Below, one piece after another: positions 1 to 7,495 of a stretch of DNA of 21,371 nt; positions within the stretch are counted from its first letter, which is position 1; every line of letters begins with the position of its first letter. A program made the position numbers and the translations under genes. Source of the DNA: a virus; the IMG/VR virus record IMGVR_UViG_3300009502_000230, positions 1 through 21,371 of that record; one strand, 5' to 3'. The notes below the pieces were generated by a model, which saw only the letters and a list, made by a program, of their open reading frames with translations, was not told the origin of the DNA and made no database searches.

Positions 1-35
1 AAACTGATTGATCCTGTCCATCAGCGAACCCAACG

Positions 36-1427
36 ATGCTTGAAACCCCCTTCCCCTATCAGAACATCGGCGCCCGCTGGATCGCACCGATGCCGCAGGC
101 CATGCTTGCGGACGATATGGGTTTGGGGAAGTCCTGCCAGGCCATCCGTGGCGCTGATACCGTGGGCGCTGACAACATCCTGGTGATCTGCCCTGCAGCT
201 GTGCGGGTGAACTGGGAGAGGGAATTTGAAAAATTTTCTCCGATGGGCCGACCGTGCAGCGTCATCTTCACAGGCTCTGATCCGATTCCTGCTCATGGTG
301 TGGTGATCATCAGCTATGACCTGGCCGTGGTGCTGGCCCACAAGCTGAAGGCTAAAACATGGGACCTTCTTATTTTAGATGAGTGCCATTTCCTAAAAGA
401 GCGAACCGCCAAGCGGACCAAGGCTATCTATGGCCACGGCAAGCGGTTCCCCGGCATCGATCAATCTGCCAAGCGGGTGTGGCGCCTGTCTGGCACCCCT
501 GCCCCCAACAACGCCAGCGAACTGTGGACCCACCTGAAGTCAGCAGGCATGACCACTGAGTCCTATTGGGATTTCACCTTTCGCTACTGCAGCGGGTTCG
601 ACAACGACTACGGCTACAAAATCACAGGCCACAAGAACACTGAGGAACTGAAGGCCATCCTGGCCCCGTTCATGCTCCGCAGAACTAAGGAGGAAGTCAT
701 GGCGGAATTGCCGCCCATTCGCTATCAGGAAATCACGGTGGAGCGTTCCAGCGTCTGCCTGGACCCTGATTTCTACGAACAGATCCAGGGGCAGCGCATC
801 ACGGTGGAGCAGTTCAACGAGGAACTGAAGCTGAAGGACAACACCCTGCGCACGGCCCTGGCCATGGTTTCAAAGACCAACGGCACCAAGGGCATGGACA
901 GCCCCAACGAGTTCCGCCTTGGGGTCCTGGAGTCCATGGCCGCCAGCCTGGTGACCCTGCGCCGTTACATCGCCCTGGCCAAGCTGCCCGCCATCATGTC
1001 GATCATCAAGGATGAACTGGAGACCGGGGCCATCGACAAGATTGTCCTTTTTGGGGTCCACCAGACCACCATCGAAGGGGCCCGCCGTGCCCTGGCCAAG
1101 TTCGGGGCCGTGACCCTCTACGGCCTGACCCCTGCAGCCAAGCGCCAGGCCAACATCGACCGCTTTATGAAGGATCCCAAGTGCCGGGTGTTCATCGGCA
1201 ACATCGCCGCAGCTGGCGTGGGCATCACCTTGACCTCAGCTTGTGAAGTGGCCTTCCTGGAGCAGTCCTGGGTCCCCAGCGACAATGCCCAGGCCGCCAT
1301 GCGCTGCCACCGGATCGGCCAGGATCGCCCCGTGCGGGTCAGGATCTTCAGCCTGAACAAGTCCGTGGATGAGCAAGTCCAAGCCACCCTGATGCGTAAA
1401 GCCAGGGAACTGACCAAGATTTTATAG
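36..1427 (+). CDS. SNF2-family DEAD-like helicase (phage replication/recombination type)
   Basis: This is a 463-residue superfamily 2 ATPase of the SNF2 type, of the short form common in phage replication modules. Motif I, MGLGKS, is at residues 28-33. Motif II, DECH, is at 115-118 and motif III, SGTP, at 152-155. The SNF2-typical MLRRTK is at 213-218, motif V (AAAGVGITLT) at 391-400 and motif VI (RCHRIGQ) at 423-429. Both RecA-like lobes are therefore complete. Family members translocate on duplex DNA and remodel protein-DNA complexes or branched DNA; the exact role here is inferred. The ATG at 36 has no clear Shine-Dalgarno sequence, but an in-frame stop at 9-11 excludes a longer start and no other start codon lies between. 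The N-terminus (FPYQNIGARWI) matches the usual family start. It is the first gene of the + strand early block in this window. Confidence 0.92.
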   Translation: MLETPFPYQNIGARWIAPMPQAMLADDMGLGKSCQAIRGADTVGADNILVICPAAVRVNWEREFEKFSPMGRPCSVIFTGSDPIPAHGVVIISYDLAVVLAHKLKAKTWDLLILDECHFLKERTAKRTKAIYGHGKRFPGIDQSAKRVWRLSGTPAPNNASELWTHLKSAGMTTESYWDFTFRYCSGFDNDYGYKITGHKNTEELKAILAPFMLRRTKEEVMAELPPIRYQEITVERSSVCLDPDFYEQIQGQRITVEQFNEELKLKDNTLRTALAMVSKTNGTKGMDSPNEFRLGVLESMAASLVTLRRYIALAKLPAIMSIIKDELETGAIDKIVLFGVHQTTIEGARRALAKFGAVTLYGLTPAAKRQANIDRFMKDPKCRVFIGNIAAAGVGITLTSACEVAFLEQSWVPSDNAQAAMRCHRIGQDRPVRVRIFSLNKSVDEQVQATLMRKARELTKIL

Positions 1428-1439
1428 GCCTGCATTTTT

Positions 1440-1476
1440 CTAACAAAAAGTGTGGCGATAATCTATATTGCACACT
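1440..1476 (+). promoter_or_regulatory. Putative sigma70-like promoter with palindromic operator
   Basis: The gap between the helicase stop and the next gene is AT-rich, unlike its surroundings. CTAACA (1440-1445, 4 of 6 matches to the -35 consensus) is followed after 18 bp by TATATT (1464-1469, 5 of 6 to the -10 consensus). A perfect 6-bp inverted repeat, AGTGTG (1449-1454) and CACACT (1471-1476), surrounds the -10 hexamer, as a repressor operator would. The stretch AGTGTGGCGATAAT (1449-1462) recurs with small changes at 3820. The promoter is inferred from sequence only. Confidence 0.45.
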
Positions 1477-1503
1477 AAACTAACCACACCAACAAGGAGA
1501 CCC

Positions 1504-2067
1504 ATGGTCACCATCACCTTCAACCTGAACCAGCTGGACATGGAAGAGGTCATCGCCCTCCAGGCCCTGCTTACCGCCTACGATCGTGCGGCCCTGGGTA
1601 ACCAGATCAAGGCAGGCAATTTCTCCGAAGATCCCATGGAGAAGGAAGCCACCCGGCGCCCCATCCCCAGCCAACTGCCCGTGGCTGTGGAGCCTGTCTG
1701 CCCCGTGATCGATACCAACTCCCCCGCCGAGGATGAGGCTATGGACGCCCTGCCGGTCCAGGAAGAAGCCCCTGCCAAGAAGAAAGCGGGCCGCCCCAAG
1801 AAGAGTGAGGCCGCCCAGTCGGACCCAGTTGCGCCCACTGCGGTTTCCGAGACCTCCGCAGCGGGCGCTATTGCCTCGCCTGTCACCGACTCTCAGGCGC
1901 CCACCCAGGACCAGCTGCGGGGTGCTCTGAAGGCGCTGACTGAGAAGGCCGGTGACCTTCAGCCTGGGATCAGCCTGCTGGCTGAGTTTGGCTGCAGCCG
2001 GGTCCCTGACCTCTGCGCCCTGCCCGTGGCCCGCCAGAACGAATTCCTGGCCCGCTGCAATGGCTGA
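1504..2067 (+). CDS. Acidic/low-complexity protein with AT-hook-like motif
   Basis: This 187-residue protein has no family I recognise. Its N-terminal 40 residues look helical (MEEVIALQALLTAYDRAALG). The middle, about 60-135, is Pro/Ala/Glu-rich and probably disordered. It contains a basic AT-hook-like stretch, KKKAGRPKK, at 92-100, which suggests minor-groove DNA contact. The last 55 residues resemble a small helical tail (QDQLRGALKALTEKAG, then LLAEFGCSRVPDLCALP). The ATG at 1504 is chosen because AAGGAGA precedes it at good spacing; an upstream in-frame TTG at 1468 lies inside the putative promoter. It overlaps the exonuclease start by 8 nt, so the two are probably translationally coupled. 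A DNA-binding accessory to the recombination genes is a guess. Confidence 0.75.
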   Translation: MVTITFNLNQLDMEEVIALQALLTAYDRAALGNQIKAGNFSEDPMEKEATRRPIPSQLPVAVEPVCPVIDTNSPAEDEAMDALPVQEEAPAKKKAGRPKKSEAAQSDPVAPTAVSETSAAGAIASPVTDSQAPTQDQLRGALKALTEKAGDLQPGISLLAEFGCSRVPDLCALPVARQNEFLARCNG

Positions 2068-3190
2068 TCATGCCAAGCTGTCGCCCAGCGCAGCTGAACG
2101 CTGGTTCACCTGCCCCGGATCCATGGTGCTCAGTGCGGGCATCCCCAACCGGAGCAGCGCCCACGCCGAAGAAGGCACCTTCGCCCATGGCGTGGCAGAG
2201 CAGATCCTGAAGGGTGGCCAGCCCACCTGTGAACCTGAAATGCTGCGCCACGTGAAGGTCTATACCGACTACGTGGATGAACTGTTCCGGGATGGCGATG
2301 TCCGGGCCATTGAAAAGCGGGTGGAAGTCCTGCCCGGAGTCTGGGGCACGGCGGACGCCATTGTCTGGCAGGAAAAGACCCGCACCCTGCACATCGTGGA
2401 TCTGAAATACGGAACCGGCGTAGCCGTGGAAGTGTCCAACAATCTCCAGCTGAAAATCTACGCCCTGGCCGCCCTGAAGACCATGAAGCTGAACGCCAAG
2501 CTGGTGGTGGCCACCATCGTGCAGCCCCGCCTGCCCCACCCGGATGGCCTGATCCGCAGCAAAGAGTTTGACGTTGTGGATCTGATCGAATTCCATGCCG
2601 ACCTGGTGGAAGCAGTCGAAGAGGTAGAGGACTGTGCCAAGGTTCGGTCCACGTTCTCTGAGGATGCCTGGGCCGGCATGTTCCTGCGCCCCTCCGAGAA
2701 GGCTTGCCGCTGGTGCTTGGCCGCCCCCACCTGCCCGAAGCTGAAGGACAAGGCCCAGCAGATGGCCAAGCTGGTCTTCGCCCCCACGGCCAACCAGGTC
2801 TGTGACTACGCCAAGCTGTCTGAGGCCCTGGACTTCGCCCCGATCATCGAAGGCTGGGCCAAGAACGTCCGGGAATTCGCCTACGCCGAAGCCGAGCGTG
2901 GGGCCGTGATCCCTGGCTACAAGCTGGTGGAGAAGCGGGCCACCCGGAAGTGGAAGGAAGATGTCAGCCCCGATGCCCTGGCGGAAGCCACTGGCATTGA
3001 CGCCGACGAACTGGTGGAAACCAAGCTGATCAGCCCTGCCTCAGTGGAAAAGCTGCTGCCCAAGGCCGAACGCGCCGTGCTGGAAACCCTGACCTCCAAA
3101 GAATCCAGCGGACACACGCTGGTCCACGAATCAGACAAGCGTGACCCCATCCGTGTGGATGCCAAGGCCGCCTTCGCTGCGTTCGTTTAA
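2060..3190 (+). CDS. DUF2800 family Cas4/RecB-like exonuclease
   Basis: This is a 376-residue PD-(D/E)XK nuclease of the DUF2800 family, a Cas4/AddB-like fold common in phage recombination modules. Visible catalytic elements are His43 in FAHG, Asp99 in GTAD, Asp114-Leu-Lys116 in VDLKYG and the following Q130xxxY134 motif. Cys18 together with Cys216, Cys219 and Cys225 (CRWC and PTC) fits the four ligands of an iron-sulfur cluster, as in Cas4 and AddB. The expected role is 5'-3' or end resection feeding recombination or replication; this follows from the family, not from data here. The ATG at 2060 begins at MADHAKLSPSAAERW, the usual family N-terminus; a longer open frame back to 1952 runs through the preceding gene and is discarded. 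The gene partners the ssDNA-binding gene downstream. Confidence 0.9.
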   Translation: MADHAKLSPSAAERWFTCPGSMVLSAGIPNRSSAHAEEGTFAHGVAEQILKGGQPTCEPEMLRHVKVYTDYVDELFRDGDVRAIEKRVEVLPGVWGTADAIVWQEKTRTLHIVDLKYGTGVAVEVSNNLQLKIYALAALKTMKLNAKLVVATIVQPRLPHPDGLIRSKEFDVVDLIEFHADLVEAVEEVEDCAKVRSTFSEDAWAGMFLRPSEKACRWCLAAPTCPKLKDKAQQMAKLVFAPTANQVCDYAKLSEALDFAPIIEGWAKNVREFAYAEAERGAVIPGYKLVEKRATRKWKEDVSPDALAEATGIDADELVETKLISPASVEKLLPKAERAVLETLTSKESSGHTLVHESDKRDPIRVDAKAAFAAFV

Positions 3191-3196
3191 CCGCCA

Positions 3197-3213
3197 GTAG
3201 ACCGGCTGTCTAC
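3197..3213 (+). other. Small intergenic hairpin
   Basis: GTAGAC (3197-3202) and GTCTAC (3208-3213) form a 6-bp stem with a 5-nt loop, in the 58-bp gap between the exonuclease and the ssDNA-binding protein. No T-tract follows, so it is not a clear terminator. It could be an mRNA processing or stabilising element. It is a weak call. Confidence 0.3.
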
Positions 3214-3248
3214 CGAGTTCCCCACCCCTCATTAAGGAGTCCGCCACC

Positions 3249-3815
3249 ATGGCCGACAACGTTGTAACGCCGCCTTTCCGCGCCACCTTCATCAGCATCC
3301 TTCGGGCCAAGGCCCAGAAGCTGCCTGATGGCACCATGGGCGCTGCCAAGTATTCCATCCGGGCCGCCTTCCCCCCGACCGCCGACCTGAAGGCGCTGCA
3401 GGAACAGGCCAAGTCATCCGCCTTCGCCAAGTGGGGCGACAAGATGCCCAAGGCCCTGCGCAGCCCCTTCCGCACCAACGACGAACTGGACAACCCCATC
3501 CCCGGCATCGGCGATGACTGGATCATCGTCACCTTCAGCGCCAGTGAGGATCGCAAGCCCGGCGTGGTCGATGCCAACCTGCAGGACATCATGGACGAAG
3601 CGGAAATCTACTCGGGTGCTTGGTTCCGTGCTGAGGTCCGGGGCTTCGCCTATGACAACGCCGGGAACCGTGGCGTGTCCTTCGGCCTGCAGAACGTCAT
3701 GAAGGTCAAGGACGATGAGCCCCTGGGCGCTGGCCGTGCCCCCGCCAACAAGGCCTTCGCCGCCTTTGCCCCCACGGGAACCAGCGGCAAGTCTGCGGCT
3801 GATATCTTCGGCTAG
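3249..3815 (+). CDS. DUF2815 family ssDNA-binding protein
   Basis: This 188-residue protein matches the DUF2815 family, an OB-fold ssDNA-binding protein (T7 gp2.5-like role) that regularly follows DUF2800 in phage replication modules. The start (TPPFRATFISILRAKA), the central GAAKYSIRAAFPPTADLKAL and the segment EIYSGAWFRAEVRGFAYDN are typical. The C-terminus is a flexible Ala/Gly-rich tail ending SAADIFG, reminiscent of SSB tails that recruit partners. Start ATG 3249 has AAGGAG upstream. It should coat single strands generated by the exonuclease and the helicases and assist the polymerase encoded downstream. The family call is confident; the partner interactions are inferred from gene order. 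Confidence 0.9.
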   Translation: MADNVVTPPFRATFISILRAKAQKLPDGTMGAAKYSIRAAFPPTADLKALQEQAKSSAFAKWGDKMPKALRSPFRTNDELDNPIPGIGDDWIIVTFSASEDRKPGVVDANLQDIMDEAEIYSGAWFRAEVRGFAYDNAGNRGVSFGLQNVMKVKDDEPLGAGRAPANKAFAAFAPTGTSGKSAADIFG

Positions 3816-3819
3816 GTTT

Positions 3820-3835
3820 AGTGTAGCGATTATAG
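3820..3835 (+). promoter_or_regulatory. Recurring intergenic motif AGTGTAGCGATTAT
   Basis: It lies directly behind the ssDNA-binding gene. It matches AGTGTGGCGATAAT at 1449-1462 in 12 of 14 positions. Its 3' part, TGTAGCGATTATAG (3822-3835), matches TGTGGTGATTATAG at 15890-15903 in 12 of 14. It could contain a -10 element, but I see no good -35. A regulator-binding site or a non-sigma70 promoter is an inference. Confidence 0.35.
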
Positions 3836-3864
3836 CCTTTGGCCCACTCAGGTGGGCCTTAGGC
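3835..3864 (+). other. Strong 5'-leader hairpin upstream of a small gene
   Basis: GGCCCAC (3841-3847) pairs with GTGGGCC (3852-3858) over a TCAG tetraloop. A symmetric TT/TT internal loop then leads to a further 4-bp stem, GCCT (3835-3838) with AGGC (3861-3864). No T-run follows, so it is a poor terminator. It sits 16 nt ahead of the ATG at 3881 and just before the Shine-Dalgarno sequence, suggesting mRNA stabilisation, processing or translational control. Confidence 0.5.
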
Positions 3865-3880
3865 GGTAAAGGAGCACCAC

Positions 3881-4054
3881 ATGGCGACTGATAAAAAGAA
3901 GGCCATCAAGATCCTGACTGCCCTGGAAGCCGACATTCAGAAGGTGGGCACGCAGTTCCACGCTGAAGGCCTGATCAACGATGACCGGCTGAAGCTGTGG
4001 CATCGCCAGGCCCGGATGCTCATTTCCGTGATCGAAACGATGGTGTATCAGTGA
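3881..4054 (+). CDS. Small hypothetical protein (57 aa)
   Basis: This is a 57-residue open frame starting at an ATG preceded by AAAGGAG at 6 nt, a strong Shine-Dalgarno. It begins MATDKKKAIKILTALEADI and ends ISVIETMVYQ. It is charged, looks entirely helical, and has no Cys and no membrane segment. I recognise no family. It overlaps the next gene by 4 nt (GTGA), a typical phage operon coupling, which supports it being real. Its position between the ssDNA-binding protein and a nuclease suggests an accessory of the replication module, without further evidence. Confidence 0.65.
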   Translation: MATDKKKAIKILTALEADIQKVGTQFHAEGLINDDRLKLWHRQARMLISVIETMVYQ

Positions 4055-4293
4055 CCCCCGATGAAGAGTCCCAACACCAACTGAACCGCATTCTTGCCCG
4101 CGAATGGGCGGTCAAGAAGTTTTGCGATTTCCAATATCTGCATCACTCACATTTGTCCCGTAAAGAAGTCGCAGACATCGAAGCCAGCATCGACTTCCGG
4201 GCTATCAGAGAGCAGGCCCTCGCAAGGATCCAGGCTCCATGGGTCCCTATGTCTCAGGCAGATATGTGGGAGGACCAGTTCAATGGCGACTGA
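4051..4293 (+). CDS. Small hypothetical protein (80 aa)
   Basis: This is an 80-residue reading frame opening with GTG at 4051, which overlaps the preceding stop (GTGA). No other start fits better: the frame is open upstream to 3997, but that start would overlap the previous gene by about 57 nt. The protein is helical and charged, with VKKFCDFQYLHHSHLSRKEV in the first half and an acidic, Trp-containing end (MSQADMWEDQFNGD). I recognise no family. Its stop lies inside the start region of the nuclease gene (11-nt overlap). Codon use is less GC-rich than in the genes before and after, as in the nuclease that follows. Confidence 0.6.
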   Translation: MTPDEESQHQLNRILAREWAVKKFCDFQYLHHSHLSRKEVADIEASIDFRAIREQALARIQAPWVPMSQADMWEDQFNGD

Positions 4294-4960
4294 CACGATC
4301 AAAGCTATACAAACCCGCTACAAGGGGTATCACTTCCGCAGCCGCACAGAAGCGCGTGTTGCTGTGCTACTGGATTCCTTAGGTGTCCGCTGGGGCTATG
4401 AAGTAGAAGGCTACCTTCTTTCCAATGGCGTTCGCTACTTACCTGACTTCTATCTTTCCGATTGGGACTGCCACCTAGAAGTGAAAGGCGCTATGCCTAC
4501 GTTTGAAGAAGTAGAAAAGTGCTACTTACTTGGGATGGCTCGGGGTCGTCCGTGTTTCCTTCTGCATGGTGATCTGTTCGTTCCAGAATTCTCTAACGAT
4601 TCAAAGGGCGTTTATATCATCGATCCCAGGGATGGGGTGTGTGTTACTTGTGCCTCCCCGGTTGTTGACGGTAAATGCATAGGCAAAAAAGGGAAAACGG
4701 ATTGCCTGTGCGCCCCATTCCTGTATGGGTTTTATGAGTCCCCTTCTGGCGGGGCTGTGCAGCTTGACCATCTGTATGTCGAAGACGTTATTGCTGGGCC
4801 AGCAGGGTGGTCGGATGCAATTAAGCTAACCAGCGGTGGCCCAGCGATACCTTGCCGTAACTTCGGCGCGGGTCGAACATTTCGAAGTAACAGAATTCGT
4901 GAAGCGTTTGCGGCAGCCCGTTCAGCCCGTTTTGAATTCGGCGAAAGCGGCCGAACATGA
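4283..4960 (+). CDS. PD-(D/E)XK nuclease-like phage protein
   Basis: This 225-residue protein has an N-terminal PD-(D/E)XK nuclease signature: Glu23 in FRSRTEAR, Asp55 in RYLPDFYL and Glu66-Val-Lys68 in HLEVKG. This arrangement (YKGYHFRSRTEAR, then VRWGYEVEGY) is widespread in small phage endonucleases of unknown substrate. The second half carries several cysteines (CVTC, then a Cys in DGKC and a CLC), possibly a zinc site. ATG 4283 is used because GGGAGG lies 9 nt upstream and the nuclease domain starts right after it. GC content is clearly lower than in the neighbours: two 60-nt lines counted by hand gave about 48-52%, against about 70% in the polymerase gene. This suggests later acquisition. 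It overlaps the polymerase start by ATGA. Confidence 0.78.
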   Translation: MATDTIKAIQTRYKGYHFRSRTEARVAVLLDSLGVRWGYEVEGYLLSNGVRYLPDFYLSDWDCHLEVKGAMPTFEEVEKCYLLGMARGRPCFLLHGDLFVPEFSNDSKGVYIIDPRDGVCVTCASPVVDGKCIGKKGKTDCLCAPFLYGFYESPSGGAVQLDHLYVEDVIAGPAGWSDAIKLTSGGPAIPCRNFGAGRTFRSNRIREAFAAARSARFEFGESGRT

Positions 4961-6954
4961 CCATCCTCCACATCGACTTTGAAACCTTCAGCCGCTGTGA
5001 ACTGAAGGACGCCGGGCTGGCCAACTATGCAGCGGATCCCTCCACAGGGGTCCACTGCATGGCCTACGCCTTCGATGACGCAGAGGTCGAACTGTGGACC
5101 CCTGGCCAGCGAATGGAACGGCGCCTGGATACCCCATGGTTCTTGGGCCACGTTGCCCAAGGTGGCCTGGTCTACGCCCACAATGCACCCTTCGAACTGG
5201 CGATCTGGAACCAGGTCTGTGTCCCCAAATACGGCTGGCCCGAACTGAAACCCGAGCAGTGCCGCTGCACCATGGCCATGGCCTATGCGATGGCCCTGCC
5301 TGGCGCCCTGGCTGCTGCAGCCCCTGCCCTGGGCATCCCCCAGCGCAAGGACGTGGCAGGCGGCCGGGTGATGATGCAGCTGGCGAAGCCCAAGGCAGAC
5401 GGTTCCTTCTGGACCCCTGAAGAAGCCCCCGACAAGTTCCAGCAGCTTTACGAATACTGCAAGCAGGACGTGGTGGTGGAACGGGCCATGCACCAGCGCC
5501 TTCGGGAACTGCCCGAGGATGAGCAGGCGCTGTGGTGCCTGGACTACAAGATCAATCAGCGGGGGGTGCTGGTGGACCTGCCCGCCATCAACAAGGCCCT
5601 GCGCCTGGTGGATGCTGAGAAGGCCAGGCTGAACGCTGAAATGCTGAAGGTCACGGGTGGCGTGGTCGGGTCCTGCACTGAGGTCCAGTTGCTGGTGAAG
5701 TGGATCCGGCTGCAGGGTGTGGAGGTCAAGGGCCTGGCCAAGGCCGATGTCCTGGACGCCCTGGATGGGGACCTGCCTGCCAACGTCCGGGCCGCCCTGC
5801 ACCTGCGCAAGGAAGCCGCCAAGTCATCGACCGCCAAGCTGGTGGCCATGAAGGACCGGGCCTCAGCTGATGGCCGGGTCCGTGGCGTCCACCAGTTCCA
5901 CGGCGCCAGCACCGGCCGCTGGGCTGGCCGTGGGATCCAAGTGCAGAACCTGCCCCGGCCCCGCCCCACCACCAAGCCGAAAGATGTGCAGGTGATGATC
6001 GACCTGTTCAATAATCCCGAAAAACTAGACATGTTCTACGGGCCCAACATGGACGCCCTGGCCGACTGCGTGCGGGGCATGATCATCCCAGCCTCAGGCC
6101 ACGACTTTGTAGCCGTGGACTTCAGCGCCATCGAAGCCCGGGGCCTGGCCTGGCTGGCGGGCGAAGAAAGTGTCCTGGAAATCTTCAGGGGCCACGGCAA
6201 GATTTACGAGCACGCCGCAGCGGGGATCTACCGCTGCCCCATGGCTGAGGTCACCAAGGACCAACGCCAGATCGGCAAGGTGGCCGTGCTGGCCCTGGGC
6301 TACGGCGGGGGCATCGGTGCCTTCCAGTCCATGGCCCGGAACTACAACGTGAAGGTGGCCGACGAAGAGGCAGACAGCATCAAGAAAGCCTGGCGCCTGG
6401 CCCACCCCAACATCGTGGCCTACTGGTTCGCCCTGGAACACGCTGCCATCGACGCCCTGCGGTCTGGGGAAACCACCACGGCCGGGCCCGCTGGGCGGGA
6501 AGTCGCCTTCAAGATGAAGGGCAGCTTCCTGTGGTGCCGCCTGCCCTCGGGCCGCCTGCTCTGCTACCCCTATCCTGAGATTCGGTCCCTGGAGACCCCC
6601 TGGGGTGAGAAGGATTCCCTGTCATACATGACCGTGGTTTCCAACGTGAAGGCCAAGGTGCTGGACGATCCGGCATCCTCGGGGACCTGGAAGCGGGTGG
6701 CCACCTACGGCGGATCCCTGGCCGAGAACGTCACCCAGGCGATGTCCAGGGATCTTCTTGCGTCTGCACTGTATAGATTTTCGATGCGCGGTGCTATTAT
6801 CGTTATGCACTGTCACGACGAATTGGTAATCGAGGTGGAACATGGGTCCTTCACGACCAAGCAAGCCGAAGAGTGGATGTGCGAACCCCCCGCATGGGCC
6901 GAAGGATTGCCCCTTGCCGCAGAAGCCTGGGTCGGCCCCCGCTACCGGAAATGA
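4957..6954 (+). CDS. Family A DNA polymerase with 3'-5' exonuclease domain
   Basis: This is a 665-residue replicative polymerase. The exonuclease domain occupies about 1-180, with DFET at 7-10, HNAPFE at 75-80 and YCKQDVV at 167-173, giving Exo I, II and III. The polymerase domain shows motif A (VAVDFSAIEARGLA, catalytic Asp388), motif B (QRQIGKVAVLALGYGGG, about 437-452) and motif C (MHCHDELVIEV, His620-Asp621-Glu622). All catalytic residues are present, so proofreading and synthesis should be intact. It lacks the 5' nuclease domain of bacterial Pol I, as usual for phage enzymes. The ATG at 4957 overlaps the previous stop by ATGA. It is the core of the replication module, with the primase-helicase two genes downstream. 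Confidence 0.95.
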   Translation: MTILHIDFETFSRCELKDAGLANYAADPSTGVHCMAYAFDDAEVELWTPGQRMERRLDTPWFLGHVAQGGLVYAHNAPFELAIWNQVCVPKYGWPELKPEQCRCTMAMAYAMALPGALAAAAPALGIPQRKDVAGGRVMMQLAKPKADGSFWTPEEAPDKFQQLYEYCKQDVVVERAMHQRLRELPEDEQALWCLDYKINQRGVLVDLPAINKALRLVDAEKARLNAEMLKVTGGVVGSCTEVQLLVKWIRLQGVEVKGLAKADVLDALDGDLPANVRAALHLRKEAAKSSTAKLVAMKDRASADGRVRGVHQFHGASTGRWAGRGIQVQNLPRPRPTTKPKDVQVMIDLFNNPEKLDMFYGPNMDALADCVRGMIIPASGHDFVAVDFSAIEARGLAWLAGEESVLEIFRGHGKIYEHAAAGIYRCPMAEVTKDQRQIGKVAVLALGYGGGIGAFQSMARNYNVKVADEEADSIKKAWRLAHPNIVAYWFALEHAAIDALRSGETTTAGPAGREVAFKMKGSFLWCRLPSGRLLCYPYPEIRSLETPWGEKDSLSYMTVVSNVKAKVLDDPASSGTWKRVATYGGSLAENVTQAMSRDLLASALYRFSMRGAIIVMHCHDELVIEVEHGSFTTKQAEEWMCEPPAWAEGLPLAAEAWVGPRYRK

Positions 6955-6967
6955 AAGGTGGCGTCCA

Positions 6968-7495
6968 GTGGTCGGGTTCGAAGGTTTCTATGAGGTCAGT
7001 GACATGGGCCGTGTGCGGTCCTTGGATCGGATGACCGTTATCCAAGGCCGGTGGGGGGTCATGAAACGATTCCAGCGTGGGTGCCTGCTGAAGCCGCTGC
7101 TCCACACCGGGGGCTATAAGCGGGTCACCTTTTGGAAAGGGGGCCAGTTCCGTAACGCGTTCATCCACATCCTGGTGCTTGAAGCATTTGTAGGGCCCCG
7201 GCCGTTTCACATGGAAGCGTGTCACGGCGATGGAAGCAAGGATAACAACCGGCTTTCTAACCTGCGTTGGGCAACGGCCAAAGAGAACCAGGCTGATCGA
7301 GAAGCCCACGGCACGGGACGAATCGGTAAGGGTTCGCTGATCCGCAGTCGGATAAATCCTGAGTTGGCGAAGCAGATGCGAGAGCACCACATCGCCGCCG
7401 GTCTTTCTATCACTGAACTGGCCAAGCGCTTCCAGTTACCCCGAACCACTGTGGCCGATGTCATCAACGGCAGAACTTGGAAGCGAATCGCATGA
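6968..7495 (+). CDS. HNH homing-type endonuclease (NUMOD4-HNH-HTH)
   Basis: With the GTG start at 6968 the protein has 175 residues. It begins in a NUMOD4 DNA-binding motif (VGFEGFYEVSDMGRVRSL, 2-19). An HNH nuclease core follows, with His68 in FIHILVLEAF, then CHGDGSKDNNRLSNLRWATAKEN at about 85-107. A C-terminal HTH, LSITELAKRF...TVADVINGRTW, ends it. Such free-standing endonucleases cut related genomes and spread by recombination. The start is uncertain. GTG 6968 has AAAGGTGG upstream at good spacing, but the conserved Trp of NUMOD4 lies just before it (codon 6959). An ATG in the same frame at 6842 would overlap the polymerase by 113 nt. The gene separates polymerase and primase, a usual homing-gene position, and its stop overlaps the next ATG. 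Confidence 0.82.
   Translation: MVGFEGFYEVSDMGRVRSLDRMTVIQGRWGVMKRFQRGCLLKPLLHTGGYKRVTFWKGGQFRNAFIHILVLEAFVGPRPFHMEACHGDGSKDNNRLSNLRWATAKENQADREAHGTGRIGKGSLIRSRINPELAKQMREHHIAAGLSITELAKRFQLPRTTVADVINGRTWKRIA

Noticed and set aside
4732-5802. 356-codon - strand frame over the nuclease and polymerase genes
   Set aside because: It lies opposite two genes with intact catalytic motifs and shows no motif of its own; a composition artefact.
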